Source: Sphingobacterium pedocola (GTDB lineage: Bacteria > Bacteroidota > Bacteroidia > Sphingobacteriales > Sphingobacteriaceae). From it: a stretch of DNA of 64,000 nt. A program made the translations under genes and the position numbers. The DNA lies in NCBI RefSeq assembly GCF_015209965.1, contig NZ_MU158690.1:1192115-1256114 (forward strand), read 5' to 3'. Below the pieces are notes generated by a model, which did not search any database, was not told where the DNA came from, and saw nothing but the letters and a program-made list of their open reading frames with translations. Shown here piece after piece: positions 37,728-44,176 of this stretch. Each line of letters begins with the position of its first letter. Position 1 is the stretch's first letter.

Positions 37728-38001
37728 GAATCAACATCACTACACGAATATACTAAAAATATAAAACATATAACAAAACTTCTCATCCATCACAAACCAC
37801 AGGGTGGATTTTACCCTCTGGCATTTCATGCTTTAACTTGTCCAGGATCTGTTTTTATAGTCTGCGACGGAAAGTAGAAATCTGGAATTAACCAGTCTCT
37901 ATTTCCTCATTTATTGTTACTTAATTCCATATGCCCGATAGCAGCAGTAATGCCCATTTTCATGATATCTGTCTGTGCGATAGAGACTCGGGGGAAATAT
38001 T
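37728..38001. other. Intergenic region without recognised features
   Basis: About 270 bp of AT-rich sequence between the small protein start and the Rpn fragment. I see no gene or clear repeat. Confidence 0.4.
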
Positions 38002-38304
38002 TTGCTGAATGCGTTTGATTTATATGGCCAGCAAGAGTCTTTCGTTGAAATTGCCAAATATGCAAATTCAACTCAAGAGTTTTACGAAGGATTGGGGTTT
38101 ATTTACATGGAACTGATTAACTTTGTAAAAGGCGAGGGCGAACTGGAGAGCGATCTGGACAAGGTATTCTTTATGCTTAAGAATATGTCTAGGTTAAAGA
38201 CGCTGCCGCGGATACTGAATTCGGATGTATTCCAGCGGTTTTTCCAGTTGACGCGTTACGCGAAATTGACAAAGGAGGAGCGACTAAATCCACCACTTCA
38301 TTAA
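38002..38304 (+). pseudogene. Fragment of an Rpn-family (PD-(D/E)XK) recombination-promoting nuclease
   Basis: About 100 residues match the C-terminal third of Rpn/transposase-like nucleases: FIYMELINF, ELESDLDKVFFMLKNMSRL and FQRFFQLTRYAKLTKEER. Family members are about 300 aa with the catalytic core N-terminal, which is missing. The usual EEREAYE continuation is also lost after KEER. The only start is a TTG without a signal. It is taken as a truncated relic at the edge of a toxin-antitoxin pair. Confidence 0.65.
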
Positions 38305-38633
38305 ATAACCCCTTCATCTATCAACCGCTGTATAACGGCATCTACATCGACAGTGTCATATTCATTCTTTAAGTAAATTTCGGATAAGATCACTGTTTGC
38401 CCGACCACTTTTATATAGGTAATCACACGCGCACCACCTGATTTGCCTTTGGCGGTACCTGAAATAGCTAGCCGGATTTTGTAAACATTCTGGCCTAAAT
38501 CAGTTCCTAACGTTGGCTTTTCAGCCAATTCATCGCTTAGCTGCCTGATGTCATTCAGGATTTGGCGGTGTTTTTTGGCAATCCGTTTCAGGTCTTTCTT
38601 GAAGCCCGACGTTAAAACAACCTCAAATGTCAT
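38301..38633 (-). CDS. RelE/ParE-family toxin
   Basis: The 110-aa protein has the MTFEVVLTSGFKKDLKRIAK start and the conserved internal YKIRLAISGTAKGKSGGARVITY segment with Arg/Tyr, as in RelE/YoeB-like mRNA interferases. The gene overlaps the antitoxin by 11 bp, a classic toxin-antitoxin arrangement. A truncated copy of its first 37 codons lies at 36011-36121. Confidence 0.8.
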   Translation of the reverse strand: MTFEVVLTSGFKKDLKRIAKKHRQILNDIRQLSDELAEKPTLGTDLGQNVYKIRLAISGTAKGKSGGARVITYIKVVGQTVILSEIYLKNEYDTVDVDAVIQRLIDEGVI

Positions 38634-38871
38634 TGGCTAATTCCGCTTCAATTTCGGCAATAGCATCCTTGGCGTTCTGCAATTTCAGGTTTCCTGCTTC
38701 CCATTCCTTGATTTCGCCGAAGGACTGTTTCAGTTTTTTATATAGCTTTTCACCGTCTTTGTCCAATCCGGCCTGCTTGTCTATCTTATAGCGCAAGCCA
38801 AAACGGTTCAGGATTTCCTTCAATACAGGGAGATCTTTATCGTTGTCTATATTTACCGTTAACGTTGTCAT
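38623..38871 (-). CDS. Antitoxin of the RelE-type pair
   Basis: 82 aa, upstream of and overlapping the toxin. The N-terminus MTTLTVNIDNDKDLPVLKEI and the Lys/Glu-rich C-terminus fit small Bacteroidota antitoxins (DUF2683-like) that bind DNA with the N-terminal part and the toxin with the C-terminal part. A TAAATTTG element ends only 4 nt before the ATG, so the mRNA may be leaderless. Confidence 0.75.
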   Translation of the reverse strand: MTTLTVNIDNDKDLPVLKEILNRFGLRYKIDKQAGLDKDGEKLYKKLKQSFGEIKEWEAGNLKLQNAKDAIAEIEAELANDI

Positions 38872-38875
38872 ACTA

Positions 38876-38883
38876 CAAATTTA
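38876..38883 (-). promoter_or_regulatory. -7 element just before the antitoxin start codon
   Basis: On the - strand TAAATTTG is followed by TAGT and then ATG at 38871. In Bacteroidota transcription starts a few bases after this element, which would put it at or next to the start codon. Confidence 0.5.
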
Positions 38884-39735
38884 CGAATTATTTTTTACCA
38901 TTCACAAAACAGCCCATAGCTTCTGCGAGTTAGCACACTGGATCGACCGTTGCAGATGACCGTTCGCTCAGATTTCTCCGAGTTGGCCAAACCCGATCTA
39001 TATTACACGCCGACCATGTCAATGGATGATTTTGTGGAGGTCGGCCTTTTTTTGTTTTCCCAAATGCTTGGATCTTTCGGTTTCATTCCGGCATCGTTCT
39101 CCGATGACGATCGGAGAACGATCGGGGCGCGAAGCCGGAAATGCAGAACTAAAGGAGAAGCAAGGCATAACGCAGAAGCGTGCAACAAAGTTGTACATTC
39201 TTGTCCTGAGCAGGTGCTCCCTATACGCCAAGTATGTGCTAAGTATACGCTAAGTACTGATATAGTATTAAATGAATATAGTACAAAAAAACCTTATTTC
39301 GGGAGTGAAATGACCTTATACTATGTCAATATCGTATAATATTGCTGACATTGTCAAAGCACCAGTACATAAAAATAATACTTCAAGCGTACAATACGCA
39401 TACTACGCAGATAGGGTACGGTACAAGAACCGCATGAGGAGCATCAGCGGGGAATCTATATGGCAAGGATATCTCTTTTATGTTTTAATAGTTTGTCATA
39501 GTTTAAAGCGGACTTGGCAAAAAAACGGCAATATTATAATTTTGCCAATTGTCTGCGAATCCTTTAAATTTATTGGACTGTGATTCTAAATTCCGGACAA
39601 TGACAAGCTCACCAGTGGCCAGTGGCTTTTTTTCCTTGTCTGATAGAAACTCTTTTAGTTTCAGATGCACTTTGTCTACAAATGAGGCTGCGCTTTTTTA
39701 TGATGTGTGGCGCTATAAATGCTTTTTGGCTTTGC
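38884..39735. other. Intergenic region with strong hairpins
   Basis: About 850 bp between two toxin-antitoxin pairs. Notable structures are the nested hairpin 39084-39143 and a 9-bp stem TTGGCAAAA/TTTTGCCAA at 39514-39548. Reading frames over 100 codons (such as 38950-39339) look non-coding and follow the hairpin. No gene is supported. Confidence 0.5.
39084..39143. repeat. Nested hairpin with a perfect 13-bp stem
   Basis: Inner arms ATCGTTCTCCGAT (39093-39105) and its perfect complement (39110-39122) surround a GACG loop. Outer arms CATTCCGGC (39084-39092) and GCCGGAAATG (39134-39143) pair with one bulged base. Could be a repetitive palindrome or the end of a transcript. Confidence 0.7.
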
Positions 39736-40128
39736 TTACCACTTTTCGGTGCTAAGCGGTACTACTTCTTTAAAATGAGCATCCCGAGTTATTAACGTCA
39801 ATCTGTGTTGCGTTGCAATGGCAGCAATCCAAATGTCATTTTCAGGAATGGGTTTTCCCTTTTTGAGTAGTTCGGTTTTGATAATTGCATATGCATTAGC
39901 TGTTTCCGCATCGGCTCCTATAATATTGCATTTCTTCAAAAAAGCATTTACTTGGGATAAATGTTTCTCCACATGCGAAGAGCGATAAGCACCAAGCAAT
40001 AGCTCTCCAAGCACCACGTATGGAATGTCGACTTGCTGTCTGTTTCCCAGATTAGTCATGATGGTAGGATTCCCTTTAAATAGTTCAATGACTATATTCG
40101 TGTCCAAAAGGATGTTATTTCCAGTCAT
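39736..40128 (-). CDS. vapC: VapC-type PIN-domain toxin
   Basis: PIN-domain ribonuclease of a type II toxin-antitoxin pair. All acidic residues are visible: Asp in ILLDTNIVIELF, Glu in YVVLGELLLGAY, Asp in ENDIWIAAIA and Asp in LITRDAHF. The 130-aa length is typical. The gene overlaps the upstream antitoxin gene by 14 bp. Targets of VapC enzymes are usually tRNA or rRNA; the one here is unknown. Confidence 0.85.
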   Translation of the reverse strand: MTGNNILLDTNIVIELFKGNPTIMTNLGNRQQVDIPYVVLGELLLGAYRSSHVEKHLSQVNAFLKKCNIIGADAETANAYAIIKTELLKKGKPIPENDIWIAAIATQHRLTLITRDAHFKEVVPLSTEKW

Positions 40129-40354
40129 CGGGATTTATCGTTTCACAAGCTTCTTCTATGGCTCTTTCAATTTCGTCGGCTTCTTCCTTACTCCATATCC
40201 CAGAAAATTCCTGAGCGATTGATTTTGTCTTCACTTGTTTGTTGCCCTTAGCTCTGGCTTTTTTTAGTAAGTCCTCAAGCGCTGCCAATGTCGATTCGCT
40301 ATTTATCTTTAGTACTTCTTCAATAATGTACAATTTTCTTGCATTAGATTCCAT
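40115..40354 (-). CDS. Antitoxin partner of the VapC-type toxin
   Basis: 79 aa, upstream of the PIN toxin and overlapping it by 14 bp. Starts MESNARKLYIIEEVLKINSE with an ALEDLLKKARAKG helix, and ends EEADEIERAIEEACETINPDDW, a motif common to antitoxins of Bacteroidota VapC pairs. Probably represses its own operon. Confidence 0.75.
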   Translation of the reverse strand: MESNARKLYIIEEVLKINSESTLAALEDLLKKARAKGNKQVKTKSIAQEFSGIWSKEEADEIERAIEEACETINPDDWK

Positions 40355-40394
40355 GTCTACTTTTTTGTTTCGTCCTCTACCTTTTTAACGTTCC

Positions 40395-40826
40395 TTAAAT
40401 TGTCACTGTCAAATTCTCTTTCGAGAAAAAAGATAGCAATAACTTATCAGCGGTAACAAAAAGACCTGCTTTATCTTTGAGGCTTACGGCAGTCGATAAC
40501 TGTATGCTATCTAAAGTACGCAAGCCGGATTTACCGTATCGAGCGACCAGTTTGACGGCATTTTCGATAATCGATGCGTCGATAGGTACGATATTATATT
40601 TTTTTAAATCACGATCTAAAACAGATATGGTTTGTTCCGCTTGCAATTCGGTAATTTCCTTCATCCTTACTTTTCTCCAGAGCGTAGAAGCGAATTCGAG
40701 TTTCGTTAATTCAGAAAGAAAGACGCCCGAAATAGTATTTTCTATGAAGATCTTCTCAAATTCATTGGTATCGACTTCGTAATGATATAGTTTAAACAGC
40801 GCGCAGGTGTCCAGAAAAATTTTCAT
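40395..40826 (-). CDS. PIN-domain toxin (second)
   Basis: PIN-family nuclease of 143 aa with the acidic set in FLDTCALFKLY, SELTKLEFAS, LRTLDSIQLSTA and FVTADKLLLSFF. Its ATG overlaps the stop of the preceding antitoxin gene by 4 bp, so translation is coupled. It is distinct in sequence from the 39736 toxin and is the third gene of a three-gene operon beginning with the coiled-coil protein at 41274. Confidence 0.8.
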   Translation of the reverse strand: MKIFLDTCALFKLYHYEVDTNEFEKIFIENTISGVFLSELTKLEFASTLWRKVRMKEITELQAEQTISVLDRDLKKYNIVPIDASIIENAVKLVARYGKSGLRTLDSIQLSTAVSLKDKAGLFVTADKLLLSFFSKENLTVTI

Positions 40827-41050
40827 ATTTCACTTCTTCTATCATCAGCGGTAGAATCACTTAAAGAACCTTTGTAATCTTTTAATATCTTACGACTTTT
40901 GGAGAAAGAGAAATCCGATAATGAGACCTGATCTTTGGAAGAATCTGTAGTTTCCCTTTCCTTGCGAAAACGAACAAGCTTCAATACCTCCAGATTTTTT
41001 AAGAGCTTTATGGCCTCGTCATTAAGAATATCTAATGTTACAGTTTTCAT
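40823..41050 (-). CDS. Antitoxin of the second PIN pair
   Basis: 75 aa. MKTVTLDILNDEAIKLLKNLEV at the N-terminus fits a DNA-binding/dimerising segment of small antitoxins. A Ser/Lys-rich tail (SKDQVSLSDFSFSKSRKILKD) probably contacts the toxin. It lies 17 bp downstream of the coiled-coil protein and overlaps the toxin start by 4 bp. Confidence 0.7.
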   Translation of the reverse strand: MKTVTLDILNDEAIKLLKNLEVLKLVRFRKERETTDSSKDQVSLSDFSFSKSRKILKDYKGSLSDSTADDRRSEI

Positions 41051-41067
41051 ATGATTAGTTCCTTTCC

Positions 41068-41274
41068 TTACTCGGCCTTTCTGCCGATGTTTTTTATATT
41101 ATCCTTCGTTTGCGGAGAACCACCTTTTAAAGCTTCTAACTCAGTCTTTAAAGCTGCTATTTCATCCTTAAGTTCTTGCTTCTCGTCGTGCTCTTTAATC
41201 AACTCTTCCTTGAAATATATTATGCGCATGTCGCGTATATTTTGTCCGAGATGTTTTTTCTGTTCCTGTGCCAT
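41068..41274 (-). CDS. Small coiled-coil protein heading the PIN toxin-antitoxin operon
   Basis: Not recognised as a named family. ATG 41274 (MAQEQKKHLGQNI) is chosen because a -7 element lies 25 bp upstream. The 68 residues are mostly a charged coiled coil (KEHDEKQELKDEIAALKTEL) ending NIKNIGRKAE. A related tail occurs in the small frame before the orphan antitoxin at 37.6 kb. It may be a third component or a leader peptide of these toxin-antitoxin operons. Confidence 0.55.
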   Translation of the reverse strand: MAQEQKKHLGQNIRDMRIIYFKEELIKEHDEKQELKDEIAALKTELEALKGGSPQTKDNIKNIGRKAE

Positions 41275-41298
41275 AATAAAGTGCATTCTCGATTTAAA

Positions 41299-41306
41299 CA
41301 AATATA
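41299..41306 (-). promoter_or_regulatory. -7 element of the three-gene PIN toxin-antitoxin operon
   Basis: TATATTTG on the - strand matches TAnnTTTG, 25 bp before the ATG of the coiled-coil protein. Confidence 0.5.
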
Positions 41307-41782
41307 ACGAATTTTTTGGGGTGTATGAAATATGTATTTTACATATCGTGAACAATTCATTATAAAATGGTTAAGTGGTATCATTGTATTCATAAACCAC
41401 ACTTTTTTCTGTTTTATGAATTTCTCTTCTCGCTCTATTGATATAAAAACAATGAAGCGTATGACCAACAAAAAACAATTATTCAAAAACATCATTGTCG
41501 CGCCGGAGTAAAATGCGCGCGAAAAAGCCAATTTGGCCTATCCGGTAATGCGAGAGATAAACCCTATTGATCTTTTTATGATGTCGTCCAAAACCGCATT
41601 CGGATTTTTTACAAACTATTTTTTTAAACTGTAGAGGAACTTCTAGGAGTTAGGTGATAGGCGTTAGGAGCCAGAGCCGAGCTGCCTTTTATAACCTTTA
41701 CACTAACCACTAAAAGAATGCGAAAATTACGCAAAGGGGAGAGGTATGCGCTGTTGCCAAACATAACTCCCAATCAATTTAA

Positions 41783-41849
41783 AGATCCCTCCAAAGTCGG
41801 GATGACAAAAAAGAAGGAAACCCAGCTTTGTCATGCCGAGGATACGAGG
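41783..41849. repeat. Palindromic repeat related to 3249-3323
   Basis: Shares AGATCCCT...GTCGGGATGAC and CTTTGTCATGCCGAGGATACGAGG (in parts: CTTTGTCATGCCGAGG, ATACGAGG) with the element at 3.25 kb. The two modules occur in a different relative arrangement, as expected of a family built from a reusable inverted arm. Confidence 0.6.
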
Positions 41850-41940
41850 TGTTTACTTAGCCGTTTATTTAGATCCTCCGCAAACAACAAATTTTTAAAC
41901 GACATTTTAAAGAAGTGCTGCCTGTTTTTCATATGTGTGT

Positions 41941-42005
41941 TGTTTAGTGAGGCCCAAGCGCAGTCTGCTGGAGAGCTGGCGGTTGGTTTAGTTCCCTCAA
42001 TAGCA
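41941..42005 (+). pseudogene. Relic of a SusC-linked TlpA-type signal peptide
   Basis: The first 36 nt match 44338-44373 with two differences and encode LFSEAQAQSAGE, against MFSDAQAQSAGE in the intact TlpA-like protein. The similarity stops at the signal cleavage region. After that the sequence is unrelated, so only the N-terminal tag of a paralogue survived. Confidence 0.6.
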
Positions 42006-42135
42006 AACTCTAGGTGGATCGGGGTTTTGGGATGTTTCTTGTCAAAAAAAGAGGCTAACGATTTGAAAGAAATCCGGTAATCCATTTTCTTCGATGAATT
42101 CCACAGTAGCAACAAGAATCGCTGCTTTGATCTTA

Positions 42136-42143
42136 TATCTTTG
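42136..42143 (+). promoter_or_regulatory. -7 element of the ParE-type toxin-antitoxin operon
   Basis: TATCTTTG matches TAnnTTTG, 46 bp before the antitoxin ATG at 42190. Confidence 0.45.
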
Positions 42144-42189
42144 TATTTATCATCAGAAATTCTTAAATTTGATATTAAGATTAAAAGTT

Positions 42190-42420
42190 ATGGCGAGGAT
42201 CATAGAAAGTGAAATGCTCAATTACTTTACACAGCTGAACGACGCTGAAAAGAAATCAGTTGTCCAGATGCTTAAAACGTTTATTAAAGGCCGTAAAGAG
42301 GGAGAGCAATCTATAAATATTGAGCAGTATAACGCGGAGTTAATGGAGTCTGAGGCGGAATTTGAACGAGGCGAATATATAACGCATGAACAGCTTCTAG
42401 CAGCCATTAAAGAGTGGTAA
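42190..42420 (+). CDS. Antitoxin of the ParE-type pair
   Basis: 76 aa starting MARIIESEMLNYFTQLNDAE; ATG 42190 is preferred over the far upstream frame start because the leader is not protein-like. The helix-rich sequence with VVQMLKTFIKGRKEG and the acidic EAEFERGEYITHEQLLAAIKEW ending is typical of antitoxins preceding ParE/RelE toxins. It overlaps the toxin by 7 bp. Confidence 0.75.
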   Translation: MARIIESEMLNYFTQLNDAEKKSVVQMLKTFIKGRKEGEQSINIEQYNAELMESEAEFERGEYITHEQLLAAIKEW

Positions 42421-42719
42421 AAGGCACTCCTCGCATTGTCTGGACGAAAATGGCGCAAAGTCATTTAAAGCAGGTGTTTGAACACATCGGCGCGGATTCC
42501 CCTCAAAACGCATTAAAAGTCGTAACTGATATTACCGATACTGTTGAAAAGGCTGCTGAATATCCAGATGCCTATGCCCCGGATAAATTAAAACTTGAAA
42601 ACGATGGCACATTCCGGGCATTTGAAAAGCATCATTATCGGGTTTCATATCGGTATGCAAAGGGTGTTTTGCGGGTTTTACGGATCAGGCACACCAAGAT
42701 GAAACCTAAATATCACTAG
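42414..42719 (+). CDS. parE: ParE/RelE-family toxin
   Basis: 101 aa. The family layout is clear: IVWTKMAQSHLKQVFEHIGADSP at the start, the FRAFEKHHYRVSYRYAKGVLRVLRIRHT strand-rich end (in parts: FRAFEKHHYRVSYRY, VLRVLRIRHT) and a YPDAYAPDK middle. Overlaps its antitoxin by 7 bp. ParE toxins act on gyrase and RelE toxins on ribosome-bound mRNA; which applies cannot be told. Confidence 0.8.
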   Translation: MVKGTPRIVWTKMAQSHLKQVFEHIGADSPQNALKVVTDITDTVEKAAEYPDAYAPDKLKLENDGTFRAFEKHHYRVSYRYAKGVLRVLRIRHTKMKPKYH

Positions 42720-42917
42720 CTCTTATCTATTTCATCCTCAATATTAGCCTTATACTTCTTCCTGATTTTTTCTTATTCTATTGCGATGTCTTTGAACGAT
42801 TATCTCGCGACACTATTTGCCCTCCCCTACTTCGGCAGCGTGCCATCCATTTCGTCCTGCTCCACGATGCTGCGCAAAAGGGCATATGCAAAGCCGATGC
42901 TATTTTTTCAAACTGCG

Positions 42918-43559
42918 CTACGGCAATTTTTCCGGTCTCGTCGCGGCAGGTTCATTGGCGGCTAACGCTTTCTTCCCAACTTCAGTGGTATAGTATTGTT
43001 GTCCAGGATCATTTAGGTTGTCTGGGTTGGTCATAGTCATCCACTTTGCTTTTTTCAGGAAATCCAATATGTCTTCGAAGCGTGGCGTCTTGGAATTCAG
43101 GCCGATTTTCTTGAACAACTCGCGTTTAGACGCCGGCGACCAACCGGTTATCAACATATTATGCATGTCTTTGATATCGTTATCATCGAAGCTGTATGCT
43201 TTTGCTTCGTTCGAGACCAATTTTACTTGGTGTCGAAGTTGGTCAATCAAATGGTTGACACTCTTCTCGGTCAGCGTATTTTCATCACTCGCTTCGCCGA
43301 GGGCGAGGAAGTCTTTGTTGAATATGTCGTCGTTAGCCAAACCATTGGCTTCAATTATTCCAACAATAGAATCCAGTGTGATATTTTCGCTGCCCGCCTC
43401 GTGTTTGCCGTAGCTGCCTTCAGGTAAATCTTTAGCTATTGCAAAAGCAGTTGAATTGCCATATCCACCTTTTTTTCTTAAAGATTTAAAGGCCTGACCA
43501 AGTGTTTTTAACAATTTAACTGTTCTAGGCCGAAGTATTTTTCGTGGTTTGCTTTCCAT
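42918..43559 (-). CDS. HTH (XRE-like) transcription regulator
   Basis: 214 aa from ATG 43559 (MESKPRKILRPRT); the longer frame start at 43574 is less likely. An N-terminal Cro/XRE-type helix-turn-helix spans about residues 15-75 (LGQAFKSLRKKGGY ... GSYGKHEAGSENITLDSI). A helical middle follows, and a C-terminal winged-helix-like part (about 150-200) has FLKKAKWMTM and QYYTTEVGKKALA. A perfect 16-bp palindrome lies 33 bp upstream and may be its own operator. It closes the toxin-antitoxin island next to the second SusCD locus. Confidence 0.65.
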   Translation of the reverse strand: MESKPRKILRPRTVKLLKTLGQAFKSLRKKGGYGNSTAFAIAKDLPEGSYGKHEAGSENITLDSIVGIIEANGLANDDIFNKDFLALGEASDENTLTEKSVNHLIDQLRHQVKLVSNEAKAYSFDDNDIKDMHNMLITGWSPASKRELFKKIGLNSKTPRFEDILDFLKKAKWMTMTNPDNLNDPGQQYYTTEVGKKALAANEPAATRPEKLP

Positions 43560-43591
43560 ATTTAAAAGAACCACAATATTTTTTGTTAATT

Positions 43592-43607
43592 TAATCGTAT
43601 ACGATTA
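43592..43607. promoter_or_regulatory. Perfect 16-bp palindrome, operator candidate
   Basis: TAATCGTATACGATTA is fully symmetric and lies 33 bp upstream of the HTH regulator start. It directly abuts a -7 element on the opposite strand (43610-43617). This position suits a repressor site controlling both directions. Confidence 0.6.
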
Positions 43608-43609
43608 TA

Positions 43610-43617
43610 TAAATTTG
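43610..43617 (+). promoter_or_regulatory. -7 element directed toward the hairpin/SusCD region
   Basis: TAAATTTG matches TAnnTTTG. A TTTG lies 24 bp upstream (43582-43585), slightly further than the usual 19-21 bp, with the palindrome between them. Confidence 0.35.
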
Positions 43618-43724
43618 CATTTATGGGTTATATGTTTTATTATTGCATAATCAAATTTTATATGAATAAATTTTAGACAAGATATTAGTTAAGTAATTTT
43701 TAATTTAAAAAAGGTATAATTAAA

Positions 43725-43908
43725 GAGTCTCACTTACCCAAAGTCCGAAACTTTTATTGAACGGTGAGAGCGATAGATTATGCCTACATCTCTTAATGTG
43801 CTATCTTTGTAGCATTAAGAATGTGGGCACTATCGTTTCTGTTGAGTTCAAAGGTTTCGGACCCTAGGGTATAAGACAGAGCGATGTGCCCCTTCTTATT
43901 TGAGACTC
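43725..43908 (+). ncRNA. 184-nt rod-like inverted repeat: candidate structured RNA or MITE
   Basis: Outer arms GAGTCTC and GAGACTC close a long imperfect hairpin. Nested stems are GTCCGAAAC/GTTTCGGAC, GAAC/GTTC, CGATAG/CTATCG, CCTACAT/ATGTGGG and CTTAATG/CATTAAG. A large one-sided internal loop lies on the 3' side. The apical loop contains TATCTTTG. An intrinsic terminator lies 41 nt downstream. The size and rod shape with an internal bubble recall 6S-type RNAs, but a transposon-derived repeat gives the same pattern. The strand is assumed from the terminator. Confidence 0.4.
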
Positions 43909-43948
43909 GTTATCAAAAACGATAATGAGCAAAACAATAACCATATCG

Positions 43949-43993
43949 AAAATCCCTGTTCACTTGCCTTTTGGCAAGCGGCAGGGATTTTTT
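43949..43993 (+). terminator. Strong intrinsic terminator upstream of the second SusCD operon
   Basis: AAAATCCCTG and CAGGGATTTTTT arms enclose an inner CTTGCC/GGCAAG stem with a TTTT loop. As there is no protein gene upstream on this strand for over 1.2 kb, it implies a short RNA or an attenuated leader. Confidence 0.8.
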
Positions 43994-44176
43994 AGTATTG
44001 GTTCAATTTCAGGTCGTCCTAAGAACCTAAAAAACCGGTTCAAGAATGTGATCAAAGCTCCTGTTTGAGAATAAAACAGCTATTCTATAGCTCTCCAATA
44101 TCTCACTGCGTGGCGCCCGCACATAGATAGATTTTTTCAATTAACAAAATTATGAATGTTATAAATCTACATATCA

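Larger units (their letters stand above)
41307..42135. other. Relic region between toxin-antitoxin operons
   Basis: About 830 bp with no intact gene. It contains the palindromic repeat 41783-41849 and a 36-nt near-copy of the TlpA-like gene's signal-peptide region (41941-41976). The reading frame 41718-42080 spans both but is a patchwork and not taken as a gene. Confidence 0.5.
43618..44176. other. Structured non-coding region before the second SusCD operon
   Basis: About 560 bp without a protein gene. It holds the 184-nt hairpin (43725-43908), a terminator (43949-43993) and then about 180 bp up to the TlpA-like gene that presumably contain that operon's promoter; no good TAnnTTTG was found there. 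Confidence 0.5.

Noticed and set aside
38950..39339. 130-codon reading frame in the toxin-antitoxin island
   Set aside because: Passes straight through a 13-bp perfect hairpin and has irregular composition; no homology recognised.
41718..42080. 120-codon + strand frame as a gene
   Set aside because: It strings together a palindromic repeat and the signal-peptide relic, without a coherent domain.
43725..43908. tmRNA or tRNA-like gene
   Set aside because: No acceptor/T-arm signature or tag peptide frame visible; the structure is a single long rod.
43725..43908. Invertible promoter (TATCTTTG in the apical loop between inverted arms)
   Set aside because: The segment between the arms is only about a dozen bases, too short for typical site-specific inversion, and no recombinase gene is nearby.
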